From the NCBI GenBank assembly GCA_944989445.1, contig CALYLW010000016.1:2770505-2834504 (forward strand): DNA of 64,000 bases, in the 5' to 3' direction. The DNA is from Ampullaceana balthica (taxonomy: Eukaryota > Mollusca > Gastropoda > Lymnaeidae). The notes beneath the pieces were generated by a model that did no database searches, was not told the origin of the DNA, and saw only the letters and a list, made by a program, of their open reading frames with translations. Both the position numbers and the translations under genes were made by a program. This document shows positions 46,190 to 61,000 of the stretch, piece after piece. Every line of letters starts with the position of its first letter. The stretch's first letter is position 1.

Positions 46190-46760
46190 ATTTTTACCAT
46201 AAGGTACAATATACCATACCGTACCCTTTGCAATACGGTACCATATACCATTCTGTACAATATACTATACTGTACCATTTGCAATACAGTAACATATACC
46301 AAACCATATACCGTACCATAAACCATACCGTACCATTTAACATACAATAATATTTACCATGCAGTACCATATACCATACTGTACAATATACCATAACGTA
46401 CCATTTCCAATACAGTAACATGTACCAAACCATATACCGCACCATATACAATAACGTAACATTTACCATTCGGTACCATATTCCATACTGTACAATATAC
46501 CATACCGTACCATTTGCAATACAGTTAAACATTCAAAACCACATACCGTGCCATATACCATATCGTAACTTTTACCATACAGTACCATATTCCATACTGT
46601 ACATTATACCATACCGTACCATTTACAATACAGTAAATTATACGAAACGACATACCGTACCATATACCATACCGTAACATTTATCATACTGTACAATATA
46701 CCATACCGTACCATTTACCATACCATAACATTTACCATGCAGTACCATATAGCATACTTA
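46190..46760. repeat. Quasi-palindromic GTACC/GGTAC minisatellite
   Basis: Irregular repeats of accatataccataccgtacc and near variants over about 570 bp, with a longer period near 96-100 bp (tttgcaatacagtaacatat recurs). Many units are near self-complementary around gta/tac. Open frames on both strands are artefacts. Confidence 0.93.
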
Positions 46761-46764
46761 GTCC

Positions 46765-46935
46765 TGTGCTTAGGCAGCCATGTGTCCTCTGGTGATTTAT
46801 TAGACCTACTCTTGTTCGTTGGACAAGACAAAGATGGGATGCCATTAGGAGGGTTTTGAATACAATCCTTGCCCTGACGTTTGGACTTGGCAGCCTGTCT
46901 GCTGTTTGCCTCACAGAATACTACACCGTTCCTTA
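46765..46935 (-). pseudogene. LINE C-terminal zinc-finger fragment
   Basis: The minus strand, with one frame change, reads NPPNGIPSLSC then RTRVGLINHQRTHG, matching the C2H2-like tail (SRIGL..H.R) that ends many non-LTR ORF2 proteins. It directly abuts the GTACC repeat array. Confidence 0.55.
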
Positions 46936-47206
46936 TCATAATATATATATATATGGTCAAGGAAAAACATGACGTGACATTACTAAAATGTAGTCTTTCA
47001 AATAGATTAATTTTTATTGCCACTAAATTTTACCCGCAAATACATCTCTCATAGACACAATAAGTACCAAAATTAAATAAGTGACTGTGACATGTAACTT
47101 TTTGATTACGTAACAACTTTTTGATGTTTATAATTTTAAAAAATGTAAATTCTGAATATATTTAAACTCGAATTGTGTAGGGTTAACTTAAAGAAGAGCT
47201 TTACTA

Positions 47207-47521
47207 TTAACAATAATTGTAGATTCTGTTGCATATTATCAGAATCCTTAGCCGTGAAGACTTAGCAGACTTATTAAAGAAATAGTATCCCCTTACAGTA
47301 ACATTTCTGTTAGGTCTGTAGGGAAAAATATAATGGGGATCATCTGTATAGTATGGATTACTAATTTTAACAACTCTTCCATATAAAATTATTACATGTA
47401 CTATTATTAATATTAAGATTTTATAAAATACATTTTGTACCTTTTTTGGGTATTTATATTTAAAGAGGAAATTTTTGAAACGCTTCAAATGTAAATCAAG
47501 ATCTCGGATTAACACAACCAT
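47207..47521 (-). CDS. Unrecognised short ORF with a membrane segment (tentative)
   Basis: 104 codons. The ATG is in acaaAATGG context, a good eukaryotic start. A basic N-terminus (about 30 residues) precedes a hydrophobic stretch (ILILIIVHVIILYG) and a Tyr/Pro/Asn-rich part (NPYYTDDPHYIFPYRPNRN). The layout resembles the first exon of a type II membrane protein such as a glycosyltransferase. I recognise no family, and no following exon was identified. It may be chance in AT-rich DNA. Confidence 0.2.
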   Translation of the reverse strand: MVVLIRDLDLHLKRFKNFLFKYKYPKKVQNVFYKILILIIVHVIILYGRVVKISNPYYTDDPHYIFPYRPNRNVTVRGYYFFNKSAKSSRLRILIICNRIYNYC

Positions 47522-49848
47522 TTTGTTTAGTAACAGGGTAAGTAAATTTTAAATATTCATTTACTTTATCAGAGAAATTGAAAAAAATTGACATTAAAAA
47601 AAATTCTTTTACAAAACACCTCAGTTGAAATGAAACAAAATTGAAATGGAAGCAAATTCTTTATTTTATAATGAATTTTTAAAAAAAAGTCTTAACCAAA
47701 TGAAATTATCTAATTTTACTTGATCCAGAATTATGAAAACATCAGCAAATTGCCTGACATAAACCATGTCTATTGGCAGACTGGCTTGCTAAGCTATTGT
47801 AACATTTGTATTTATTTTAGATTTCGAGCACTGTCTTGTCAGTGTTATAATTCTGTACAGCTAGAGATAGAAATAAGATGTACTTAGCAATAAGTAGCAT
47901 ACCAAACCCACTCCAAGTCATATATTGTATTTGTAATAAGTGGAAGATTTGTACCAATGTAAGTAACGATAGTTTTTATTATTTTTTTTAATAATGAAAT
48001 TATTGTGTCTTGCAATTTTATTTTTTCATTCCCATTTAAAGCAAGGCATTTTCTAGCAAAATTTTAATTTAAAAAAAAGGATGAAGAATCACGTAATTAA
48101 TGATTGAAAATTTTTCTCTTTCAAAAGAAATTTAATGAAACTTCATAAAACTCATCACTAAATAACCTTTACACTTGTTGAAATAAAATAGGCCTATGAA
48201 GTTTTAATTTTTAGATGTTGAGGAATAAAGATGCTATTATATATTTCAATTAATTTTTTGACTTGGAAGAGACAGAATAAAGAATGTCATATGCTATACC
48301 TGATAGCCTAACCTTAAGTAAATGGCTATACTTTTTTCTTTTCAAATGAAGGTACCAATATATTGGCTTCTTAGAGTAATGTTAATGACTAGTGGTAGCT
48401 GCCTTAAAATATTAAAATTCAATTGAAACTCCAAATTAAAGAGGTTTCAAATGAGTGGTTCATGTTAAAAGGTCATGTTCCCAGCCAACTCACTACTGTA
48501 TTTTAAAATTTCAGTTTAATGAAGACTTGGAATATGTTAAATAATTAATAGCCAATCTGCCAATAGATTCTATACAATTAAGTTGTAAAAACAAAAAGAA
48601 GTTAATTTTTCGCATTGTATCCAACTAAACCAACTTTTAAATATAAGAAGTAATCCACAATTTTTTTTCTCTCTAAAAGTCCACCAAATAAATCAAGATA
48701 CCTTAATATTTTCACTCAAAATATAATTCTGACAAGTGCTGTCAAGCGACTAGAAATTGTGTAATTTTACGTTGGCTATAACATATTTTCAATATTTTGA
48801 AATGAAAATTAATTCATTTAAATTTTAGCGTAATCATAATGTACAGTATATGCAGTTACCAGGTAACAATGATACAAGACATATGTACAACACATTTATT
48901 TCTTGATTTACATAAGTAGTTGCTTAGTCCACATTGAATACATAACTATACAGATCATGTGGGTCATTTCAATAATTACAAAAGTTAAATCATTTCCAAA
49001 ATTAATCCCTATTCTTACATCTTTAAAATTACATACTGGTTAGATGTAGTTAATAAAAAGAAAGCAGAACTCACACGAAATTGTTTTCTGGCTAGGAAAA
49101 ATGCACACCCTTAATGTTTTCTTTCTACATATGACACTTTTAAAAAAAAGATAAATCTAAGATATAAAAAAACAAAAAAAAACAATGTTTTAAATTCTTT
49201 CAACCATTGTTATCATATTTACATAAAAATGTACTTGCACATAACTCTTGAGAGAATCATTTCATAAAGTATAACTTATAACCCAAAGTAAAAATGGGAT
49301 TATAGTTATAGTGTCAGTGTTAACAAAAGCTTTAAAATAATTCAAACAGTTTAAAACAGCAGAAATTATTTTTACTGGCTAAACATTACTGTATCTATTT
49401 AACATCAGGTCGTACTGTAACAGCCATCAAATGTGCATTAATGCAGTATGCAATGATGTGAAATAACCTAGGTGATCAATGATATCATGATCTCATAACC
49501 AATGCTTAACCCCCTTGATGAACTGATCTATTAATAGAAACTGAGACAATCTTTAAGGTGAATACTTGATTCAAGTGCCAGATGATGATAGTGAAATTAC
49601 ATTTCAAATCCTTCAAATAATCATGATAAATTATACATTATAAACATACTTATATTTAGTGTACTGTAGATAACCTCTCAACATGAATGTTTCTAAATCA
49701 AGTATTGAACAAATAGAAAGTCTGGTAGTTATCTTCTAAACCTGACAATGCGTACATATTTCTAAACTTGGCTAAGCCTACATAGCAAACATAGATTGAA
49801 GGTGTGCTCCCCAATAATACATTGCAGGATATGATTCCCAATGTTCCC
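47522..49848. other. Intergenic, no gene seen
   Basis: AT-rich, without exon-like GC-rich blocks or tandem arrays. It may include distal 3' UTR of the LYSMD-like gene at its right end. Confidence 0.5.
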
Positions 49849-50014
49849 TCCCAGCAGTTTTAGAGTTACTGTGCAAAAAATTTTTAAAACTACGGATATT
49901 CAATGTTTTTTGCGATGTAAAATTTGCACAGAAATAATTGATAATTTGCACACAAGTTTATTTATTTATTATTTTTTTTTGCACATGAAACAGCGAAAGT
50001 AAGAGGGAACATTG
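49849..50014. mobile_element. 166-bp MITE with CAATGTTCCC ends, copy 2
   Basis: It begins caatgttccctcc and ends taagagggaacattg. The flanks atgattcc and atggttac match 6 of 8, a decayed target duplication. It shares ends and paired tttgcaca motifs with 1746-1930 but is diverged inside. Confidence 0.8.
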
Positions 50015-51537
50015 ATGGTTACTAAATCTGATTATAAGGAACTATTATTTATATACATCATTTCACAGCCCTTAAAATAGTACTGGCATTTGATTACAAG
50101 AACATAATTTACAGAAGTGACATGGATAAAAACAAACTGAGAAATGTTTACATCTGTCACAAACAATGCAATAATAAAAAATGAACTATTTAATTTAAAA
50201 AAAAACAAAAAAACAACCATTAAAGTGTTGCTTCATTGGCAATCACATTTTAGAATAATTGGAACAAACATAGGAAAGAAACTGTTTAAAGTAAGTATGG
50301 TAATGACATTTTTGTAAGGCTTTTTTTTTAAATAACTGACCAAATCCTCAAGTAGAGCCTTGTAAATTTATGAATATTTTTGATGGTAGGATTGTACTCT
50401 GAATAGTAATCTGAAAGTGTGTGTCTCTGTGTGTGGGGGGAGAGGGGGATAAGGGGGCGGCTGGAAATAGATCAAATGAAATAAGTACATATTAATTTGA
50501 ATGAAATTGGTATTTAGGTAAGTGACACAATTCTTTCACTAATTCATTCTGCATAATAGACGGGCAATGACTAGTGTTGGCAGAGCTAGCATTTTATTTC
50601 CACAAAATTTACTGGATTGGCAAGCTAGCTTAGCTTGATTCTCTCCCTTGGAGAGCCATGGCCTATCAAGAGTTAGAAAACAGTGATTTCTGTCCTGAGA
50701 GTAAGCAAGAGTGTTAAGTAACTAAAGCCACCCTTGGATGAAATAAGTCACTGGTAATATTTGACAGCAGAAATCTAATCTCAATTTATACCAATATAAT
50801 AACCATTTTTTTAATGACATTTCTAAAACATTTTTTTTTGCATTGCTCAGTAGAGGCTACACTTTTCCATTATTCAATGTCAAAATTAACCAAAAGATTA
50901 CCTTATGAAAATCATTTTTAAAAGTTGCCTCATTATGAAACCAAGGTAGCACACCATAAGAAGAATTGTTGTTTGCAGTGTCAATTTAATAGATCAGAAA
51001 AATCTCTTCAGGAGATCAGAAATGATTGGCAATGGAACAAACCACTGTGTTAGTGTTAGGTTAGTGCTAGACATTTATTTCTGTAACTCAATAAAAAGTT
51101 TCCATGATTTATAAAATTTTCACAAATAAAAAGCAGCTTTAAACAAATACCCATCTAAAATAAGTTTTATGAAATGGAAAACAACATGTAGCATTTCAAC
51201 AGTTGTCATTTTCAGCAGCACTCTTCACAACAAGTTGACATTTAACTGATCAATGCCACTATAAATAATGATAGACCTCTTTCTTGTAATGGTCACAACC
51301 AAATATTTGGATGATATACAACATTTATGGTGCTTGGTTATCATAACTATCCAATGAAATCACAGAGCATGCTTAAGTCATGGTAGAGGGTGTTATACTT
51401 TGGCCATCATATTTTATATTATCTCAATTACCTGTAGGAATTTTCATCACAGTCAAGTTTTCACTCTCAGTTTAAATTCCATTACCTGACATAAAATATT
51501 TATTTTAAAAAGCTTATACTGATGACATTTATACGAG

Positions 51538-51785
51538 TTGGGAAACTGAAATTGGTGTCAGTGGTACATCCTGTTATTGGGAAACTGAAATTGGTGTCAG
51601 TGGTACATCCTGTTATTGGGAAACTGAAATTGGTGTCAGTGGTACATCCTGTGATTGGGAAACTGAAATTGGTGTCAGTGGTACATCCTGTTATTGGGAA
51701 ACTGAAATTGGTGTCAGTGGTACATCCTGTCATTGGGAAACTGAAATTGGTGTCAGTGGTACATCCTGTGATTGGGAAAACGTCT
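51538..51785. repeat. 39-bp minisatellite in the LYSMD-like 3' UTR
   Basis: Six and a half copies of a 39-bp unit (gggaaactgaaattggtgtc followed by agtggtacatcctgttatt), with the variant positions gttatt, gtgatt and gtcatt. Because 39 is divisible by three, it is open in several frames, but it lies downstream of the LYSMD stop and is not coding. Confidence 0.96.
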
Positions 51786-51826
51786 TGCTGATGACATTTC
51801 CATAAGATTTCTGTGTCCAAGGAACA

Positions 51827-52070
51827 TCACAATTCAAACAGGTCATCATTCGCCTGCTGGAGTGTCTCTATTGTTGATTTGACCATTCGATTGTTAGTCC
51901 TTGAACGTATCATCAGCACGGGTGAGCTGTTGATGTCCTCCTCGGACAGGAAACGACCCCTCCGCTCTGATGCAGAACTTGTAGATGAACTGCTCCCCCG
52001 CCGTGATGGTGAGGAACCCTTGCGAGGTGGGAGAGACAGTGGGTTGGCATCAATGATACCATCTAAGCTT
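51827..52070 (-). CDS. LYSMD1: Distal terminal exon of the LYSMD1/2-like gene
   Basis: Acceptor ctcctccccag is followed by 244 nt that complete an Ala codon and read SLDGIIDANPLSLPPRKG, a Ser/Arg-rich run, SEEDINSSPVLMIRSRTN, then ETLQQANDDLFEL and TGA at 51827-51829. The SPVLMIRSRT...DDLFEL end aligns with the PVPLTRTSRT...DEIFKL end of vertebrate LYSMD1. The 3' UTR runs leftwards through the 39-bp repeat array. Confidence 0.82.
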
Positions 52071-55000
52071 CTGGGGAGGAGAGAGAAAAGAAAAACTCAT
52101 TGCATAAAACAAAAATATAAATATCAGTCAATGATTTATTATACTGGCACAAATTTCATTTGATGCTGCTGAGCTTAATATATTAGTACACCATACATGT
52201 TCAAATTCAAACAGTCATTACCTTAAAATGTGTTTACTATCAATAACTTTTTAAAGGTTGAAATAAATTTAAAAAACTGTGACAAGATTCCATAAAAATT
52301 CCTTCAGACTGTTACAATTGAATTACAACAGTTGAACTGGTGATTTTTTTTCAAGAGGCTAGTCTTAGTTAAAGAAGTTAGTGTATTATATTATATAAGC
52401 ATCAAAGTTAAAAAGATATATCGATTTTTAAAAATCTACTGCTAAATTGTTAATCTTTGTTATAAAAAGCATTGTTTTACAAACAAATCTATACTTCTAA
52501 ATTGTTGAAAATGGTCAAAAAGAATCTTGTCATACAATAACAGATGAAAAGTTTAATTGACTTGTAAAACAATAATTATTTACTCTCAAATTATTAGCTT
52601 TGAGAATGTAAAAAATAAAGTTTATTTCAAGACACTTTTGATAACTAACTACAATTTTAGACATGCAAAGGGGAAAAAAAGGAACCCTCCGTCCCTATCC
52701 ACTTTTCCCCCTACCTTTATTATCCATTTCTGTCTGTTAGTTAACCAAACAAGAGTTAAACCTATCATTTTATACATTGCAAACTGCATGCTTGAACTTC
52801 CCATTAGAAATATATTCCAGCATAGTATCATAAAATTGGTACAATCATAAGTTTACAATACAATCGTGTCTAGGGTTAGATGCTTCCTGGGAGAGGCAAA
52901 AAATGTTTGCTGCACCTTTCACATTACAAAAAAACATGTGCTCAGGGGCAAGAAATACAGCTCCTTAATATAAAGAGAGTAAAAAAAGGGTGAAACAAAC
53001 CACCCCCCCCTCCCCCACCTTACCTGATCCTACACCAATGCATTAAAAAGACTAAATTCTAAGGCTAAACCAGTTAAACACATATTTTTTCCTCATATTT
53101 GTGTAATTGCCATCATTTGTTTGTAATGTGACCAGTCCTGGGCAGGCTGATGGTTGGCACTAAAAGATATTGCAGGAGTTGTAAGCAAATGTTTATAAGC
53201 AGCAATATTAACCTCTGGTGTTTACATGCCCAATGTGTTATGTAAGACACACATGATGACATGAATATACAGACACACACAGCTGCAGTTTACATCACTT
53301 CCATGCTATGACAGGAACACCAAACATGTAACATGAAAATTACCATCAGATACTACCGACTGATAACTGGTTTCAATAGACAGGTCATTAATGGAACGTT
53401 AAAAAATGACATGATTGTACCGACATGCACATGGGCAGGTGTCATGAGTAGATTTGTTAGAGAGTGAATTCAGGTGAGAGCAGAAGGAATGAAGAGAAAA
53501 AACAACATGAAAGACAAAGTAGGAAAACTTAGTGCTAATAAGATTTAAATTAAATTGCTCAAATGAGAAATTGTTAATCAAATGTGTTTTAATGATTGAG
53601 TATTTTAAAGGGCACAAGTATTTCAATGGAGCCGAATGGAGGCAGAAATCATGAAATGTTAATGACTCATCAAAGGAATACTAAGAATACTAATAATACT
53701 AATGCTTTCTTCTATTTCTTAGCTTAAATGAATTTTTTCTAAAAAGTTTATTATAAAATTTATAATTTAAAATTTGTATGTATATTATTCTAATTAATTT
53801 TGAAAGTAAAACTTAATGATTAAAGATTATAATTAGCCTTTGCAGAAATGCTTAATATCTTTAACTGGTGTGTTACTGAGGTCAATGGGGAAATAAATGC
53901 AATAAATTAGCAGCAAGGGGGGAACAAAGTAAAAGCTGTTAACTATTTCTACATTTATTGATGGACAGCTAGAATTATCTTCACGTATTTAATGAAACAT
54001 TAGAAATTTTATTTTTAAATTATCAAAACTCATTTGCATAGCTTTTTAAAAAAAAATTAAATTTCATTTACCACTCTGTTTCAATACCATTGGAAGAGAG
54101 ACATAAGGCTAAAAGTAATAAAGTAAAACTTTATTTTTAAATAAGATAATATATAGCTTTAATTTTTTTTACACTGCATGCTACTGCTAAAGGCAGGTAG
54201 TCTTTGTTACAGAATAGTTTTTGATCCATTTTTAAAAATAAATGTTTTTAATTTCAGTCTACTGGTACAGACATGCAGCCTAAAGAAGTAGCTTTTCTTC
54301 CCCTCAAGAATGACTATAAAGTTAAAGAAAGGAAGCAGAACAAAATAAAAGCATGCTCAAGGCCAAACAAAGTATCATGTCATGAACTATAATTGAATTA
54401 TTATTATTATCCTTAGGCACATAGATCCATAAAATATTGTTAAAGCTTTGATTTTAGTTGGGGAAAAGTATAAATTGATGTTTATGTGTAGTTTATGGTG
54501 TGTGCACCACTATCTCTGGTTAATCTCTTTCTAACTTCTGCTGTTATATTAAAGGTTTAAGATATCACATACATTTCTAATTTCACTCATCAAGCTTTAA
54601 CAAGAAATTGCACTACTTCTAAACTATTATCCATAGAAGCAAAATATATTTTAAAGGATTTAGCAAGAGCCTATTTAATCAATCATTTAAAAAAAAATCA
54701 AAATATATAATTTTCATACATATGGATTTAGGATAGATATGTTTGTCTTGGATAATTCAATGCAATAAACGTTTTGAAAGATGAGCACTGGTTTTGATGA
54801 GCTTTGACTAGACAACTAGGAGAGGGGTTCCCCAGGTCTTACAAGTTACAGTCGGGCGTGCTAGCATGCTCCACGGGCTCTAGGGCCAAGGTTAACAACA
54901 CGTTTCACTCTCCACAAACTCAATCTCCTCGTTAACCAGTTGGTAGGAGGATGTGGAGCTGCGGGACGACGAGACGCTCACTCGGACCTCAGATGCCACG

Positions 55001-58000
55001 CTATAGCCTGCTCTGTAAGGGAAATGGAGAAAGGTAAGTTTGGTGTAAGGAAACAAAACAGGGGCTGGTACTCTGGATCTGCCTGGGAGCCGTCCTGCTG
55101 TGTGTAGACGCTAACAAGGGACCACTTCATCAGTACTTAGTTTTTAATCAAATGTCAAGTGAAGTTGACAAGTAGTTGAGAATGTGTGTAGGAGAAGAGA
55201 GAAATGGCTACACTTGACTCAATCTAACCTAACCAATTAAAGAAATAATACCCACTGGTTAGTTAAAACTCTCTGTGTTGTTAACAGTCTCTTATTTATG
55301 GAAACATTTTTTTTTGCTGGTAGCAATATCTGGAAATTAATATTTAATACTGCATTTTAAATCAAATGTTTTAAGCATATACTCAATGAAAATATGTGAC
55401 ATGACATAATGATTTAGCCATAAACAACATTGACAGTTGATGACATCAGCACTTGTTTAAGAAGACCACCACCAAAACATTTCTCACAGCATCTAACTGT
55501 CATGAATAGATCACCATCAAAAATATGTGGTGATGGGGGCTAGATGACCTACAGGATGTCATATTAGTTAGTTAGACCACCTTCAAGCTCCCTGATGTCG
55601 TTAAGGGGAATAAAAAGGGGGGGGTATATTAAATTGTTATTGGAGCCTTAACATTTGGGATGAAAATTGTTTTTAAAAATATATATATATATATTACACT
55701 GGTCTGATTAGGCAAAAGTTAAGAATCTGAGTAAAACACAATAGCGAACTGATAGACACCAACAATACCAGAGACAAACATGGTACAGCTCAAGGATAAC
55801 ATGGTACAGCTCAAGGATAACATGGTACAGCTCAAGGATAACATGGTACAGCTCAAGGATAACATGGTACAGCTCAAGGATAACATGGTACAGCTCAAGG
55901 ATAACATGGTACAGCTCAAGGATAACATGGTACAACTCAAGGATAACATGTACAACTCAAGGATAACATGGTACAACTTAAGGATAACATGGTACAACTC
56001 AAGGATAACATGGTACAGCTCAAGGATAACATGGTACAGCTCAAGGATAACATGGTACAACTCAAGGATAACATGGCACAACTCAAGGATAACATGGCAC
56101 AACTCAAGGATAACATGGTACAACTCAAGGATAACATGGTACAACTCAAGGATAACATGGTACAACTCAAGGACAACACGGTACAACTCAAGGATAACAT
56201 GTTACCACTCAAGGATAACATGGCACAACTCAAGGATAACATGTTACCACTCAAGGATAACATGGTACAACTCAAGTATAACATGGTACAACTCAAGGAT
56301 AACATTGTACAAACTCAAGGATAACATGGTACAACAACATTGGAAGCTATTGCCCCATCAAACAACTTATGCTATGAAAATGACAGATGCATCAAGGGAT
56401 TGTTGACACAAACTGATGAAAAAAATTTCAATTGCAACATTCTGTGAAAACACCTGAATTGATGAAATTAAAACTAACTGTGTTAACTGTTAACTAACTC
56501 ATTTGATTTCAGTAGACCTCACTCAGAGCCTGTGTGTTAAACATTGTTAAAAGCTAATCAATATTTAAAATAAAAAAATATCTTATTGTTCACCTTAAAA
56601 ATATTCTTTAAAAAAAATGACTGTTGAGCTCATGTCAAACAAGAAGTCGTGGTTCACACATGGTTTCCACCCAGACTAACTGCCACAACAACAATTTGAA
56701 TCAATACGAAACACACCACACATGTGACTTGCCTATATTTAGAACAAGGAAATCCGTATCTCCAGGAAAAACATTGTTATTTAACACTGGGGTGGAAGAA
56801 AAACAACGTTTAACAAACAGCTGCTAGAGAAAGGCTATGTATCTAACTAAATAACTGGTTATCTATCTAACTAAATAACTGGCTTCTATCATCTTTGTCA
56901 ATTTGATCTAATAGTTACTTGTTTTTAATAATTCTGCCAAATTTCTACCCTTTAAAACATCTCAAATATTTATGTCAGCTTTTCTTTTATCTGTGTCATT
57001 TTTCTCAAATATTTATGTCAGCTTTTCTTTTGTCTGTGTCAATTGTAAACAAATTTTTAAATTCTATTTTTTAACCCTAGCATACGAATTATGAAGCAGA
57101 AAAGTTTTTTTTTAAAATTTTAAAATAAAGACCTAGGTCTATCAGTGACTGTGACAAGCTTCCAAAATAAGAGTTAAGGTAACAACACCCGACACATTTG
57201 TGTCTATTGCCTCCTGCCCTCCAACATCCAGTTGTTGATGCCCTCCAACATCCAGTTGTTGATGCCCTGGATGAGTGGCCAGTTGTGAACAATAATTACA
57301 GAAACATTGCCAACATCTCTACATACATGAGAGCTACACTAATCAAACATTGTACCATGGAGGACCTTAACATATAGTAGAAGAATTGTTAAATATGCAT
57401 GTAGATACAATCTTGGTACAATTTAACATATAACATGTTATTGTATATCTGTTTTTAAAAACTCCTTTTGCTTCATACTTTTACATGCTATGGTTAACTT
57501 ATTTTTAAATATCAGTTCAACGTCTTTATCATATTTGAACAATTATCATATTTGAACAAACAACAATTTCACCTCACAAAGATCCTTGTTTTTAATCTCC
57601 ACCCCCTCACTTAAATTCAGAATATGTATTTAGAAAACTAAAACATCTCATTTCATTGTTCATTAGGTCCAGAAACTATTACATGTATATTAATGGTTGT
57701 CATATTTGAATAATAATGCAACATCATCTAGGAACATGTAGAGCAACTGATAATGACAGACAACTGAGCCATATAGAATAATGTTCTGTAAAGTAGTCAG
57801 CAAATCTTGTAACAATCCACCTACCTACAGAGACAGTCTTTTAGAATTTTTGTTTTAAATGTCAAAATCCTTGTTGGTATCATTTTGTAACTAACTGAAG
57901 ACCAGGGGAAAAGACACCAATGCAAATTTGAGGGGGAAAGTAATGTTCTATAGTTTTTATGTAAACTAGCCCTCCCCACCACACACACAGACAGACACAC

Positions 58001-61000
58001 ACACAGACAGACACACAAACACAGACATATGATAATGCTCAAGACATATAGACATCTGCATCTAAACTCAAATAAAAAGTTGGCTTTATTTATTTAGTCT
58101 AGATGTTCAGTATGCTATTCACAGAGACAAACATGGAATATTTATTGATTCATTTAGTCTAGATGTTCAGTATGCTATTTACAGAGACAAACATGGAATA
58201 TTTATTGATTTATTTAGTCTAGATGTTCAGTACGCTATTCACAGAGACAAACATGGAATATTTATTGATTTATTTCTCTTTCTGAACCAAATAAATTTGA
58301 AAGCAAAAAATGATAAAGTACAAGGAAATAGACCAGTTTTTTTAAAAACTACAATAACATTATACAATCATGCACATATGTTTATCTAATGTCTTGATGT
58401 TTAATGCCATGAAATGTGATCACCGTTTCCTTAACAACTATATTTTCTTTCTTAAAATTGCCACATCCCCTGTTCCCATTAGTTGGGTCTAACCCCCGCT
58501 CCCTCAACATCTAGCTAAGAGTAAGTCATGTGAAACTTTCCCAGTGATCCCAACATAACATTTAACAGCAGTGACACAGTTTAAGTTTGAAGAAGAAAAG
58601 AAAAAAAACAACCTCTATACACTACTCCAACATCCAGGTAAAGCAAATCTCAAGGGACTACCACAGTGATCCAAGACCTGGGGCAATTAACAGCCAGCAG
58701 TGTTACAAAAGTGTTGGTGAAGTCTCAGTATTGAGCCAGGTGAGGTGGGACAGAGCCAGCATTGTCCTACATCTTACAATCAAACTCATTCAGTTACATA
58801 ACTCCTTATAGCAAACAAAGAAGAGCCAGTACAAAGAAGAGCCAGTACAAAGAAGAACACAGGTTGTAACATACAATCAATTCAAATAAGTAGCAGGGGA
58901 GTATTTGTTCCATATAAAGAACATCTTGTTATCCTAATATGTTACAAAAGAGTTTTTCAGATTAAGTAAGTGTTAAAAGATTAAGTCACACATTGAACAG
59001 AAGTAAAAGAGTTTTTTTTATTCAACCGGGAATGCAATTTGTTTTGAATGTAACAACTACAACTTATTTGTGAGAGATTACAAGATTGACAACAAGATTG
59101 ACAACAAGATTGACAACAAGATTGACAACAAGATTGACAACAAGATTGACAACAAGATTGACACAGTTTTTAGAAACTATCCCCTTTTATTTAGAAGTTA
59201 AACCAGAACCTGCAGCTAGGAGACAAATTCATCTAATTCAGCCAGGAATCTATGCATCTAATACCAGAGTTCTCAACCCTTTTTTAGTCAAGACATCTAT
59301 GCAGAGAGAAGCCTGCTTAGAGCACAATGTTAAATTGGACATAAGACTTGGTATCCATGCTCCACTATGAACCTCTGCTTTAATAACATTCACAGAAAAG
59401 TCACAGATTTAAAAGTCAAGCTCATCACACCAATGAATTTAAATACAATTTTAATGTTGGTAGAAAACTTAGAATGGGCTGAACTTTTGGATTCTATGAC
59501 ATGAAAATATAACTATGACTTGAGAGACAAAAAAACTTGTAAAATAAATCAGCTGTGAGAATCATCTAAAGCCAATGAGGGTTTTAAAATGTCACAATAA
59601 CAACCAAAAATAATGTAGAGGATAGAACAAAATTATATGGAAGCCAATAGAAAAACACCAAATAATTTATGCTAACAAAAGAGTGAACATAAAGCCACTT
59701 ATGAACAAATATAAGTTATTGCAATAAGACAGGTATTTTGAGATTGATCAACTTGTCATGTAACAGAAACCACTAGCTCGACAACACTGACAGACAACTA
59801 CAACCAACAACAAGCAGAGAGGTACGACAAGTGGAGCAGTGACAACCAACAACAAACAGAGCAGTGACAACCAACAACAAGCAGAGAGGTGACAACCAAC
59901 AACAAGCGGAGCAGTGACAACTAACAACAAGCAGAGAGGTGACAACCAACAACAAGCGGAGCAGTGACAACTAACAACAAGCAGAGAGGTGACAACCAGC
60001 AACAAGCGGAGCAGTGACAACAAACAACAACAGAGCAGTGACAACAAACAGAGCAGTGACAACCAAACAACTTGCTTGAGACTCTTGACCTAGATGGCAG
60101 GTAGGGAGGGGGAGGGGAGAAGGAACAGAATACACAATATCAGTAATCTGCTCATGCAATGATCACAATTTTAAAAAATAGACACAACTTCTTCTTCTGG
60201 TCTTTTAGCAAGTAAAACTACCTTCAGGTCTTTAAGAAAGTCAAACTACCTTCAGGTCTTTAAGAAAGTCAAACTACCTTCAGGTCTTTTAACATGCCAA
60301 ATAACCTTCAGGTCGTTTGGTGTGCCATACAACCTGCATGTCTTTTAGCAAGTAAAACTACCTTCAGGTCTTTAAGAAAGTCAAACTACCTTCAGGTCTT
60401 TTAACATGCCAAATAACCTTCAGGTCGTTTGGTGTGCCATACTACCTTCAGGTCTTTTAGCAAGCCAAACTACTTCAGGTCTTTAGCAAGTCAAACTACC
60501 TTCAAGTCTTTTTAACATGCCAAATAACCTTCAGGTCTTTTGATATGCCAAACTACCTTCAGGTCTTTTAGAAAGCCAAATTACCTTCAGGTCTTTTATC
60601 ATCCCAAAGTACCTTCAGGTCTTTTAACATGTCAAAGTACCTTTAGGTCTTTTAGTATGCCAAATAACCGTCAGGTCTTTCAGCATGCCAAACTACATTA
60701 TAAAATATAATCTTACAATAAATGATTAGCTACAACAAATTTGAAATTGTGATGACATAAGAATCATTCATGATCATCATAAGTCTTTGGCTGATTCCTA
60801 GCAGTTACTTTGTTAATGAGAAAAGGAACTATGACATTTACAAATAGAATTCAATTCAACCGTCTAGTTTTAGGACATTTATTACAAGTAATCATTTGTG
60901 CCTTTATGAAAGATTTCTCATCCATTTTTATAGACATACTGAATGGAGAATTGAGTTAAATAGATATTCCACGGCAGCCAAAAACCAGACTCAACAAGGG

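Noticed and set aside
51500..51820. Possible 13-residue repeat protein (KLKLVSVVHPVIG)
   Set aside because: A 39-bp minisatellite in the 3' UTR of the LYSMD-like gene.
55719..56406. MVQLKDN and CTMLSLS repeat proteins
   Set aside because: A 21-bp minisatellite keeps all frames open; it is intronic and shows no codon bias.
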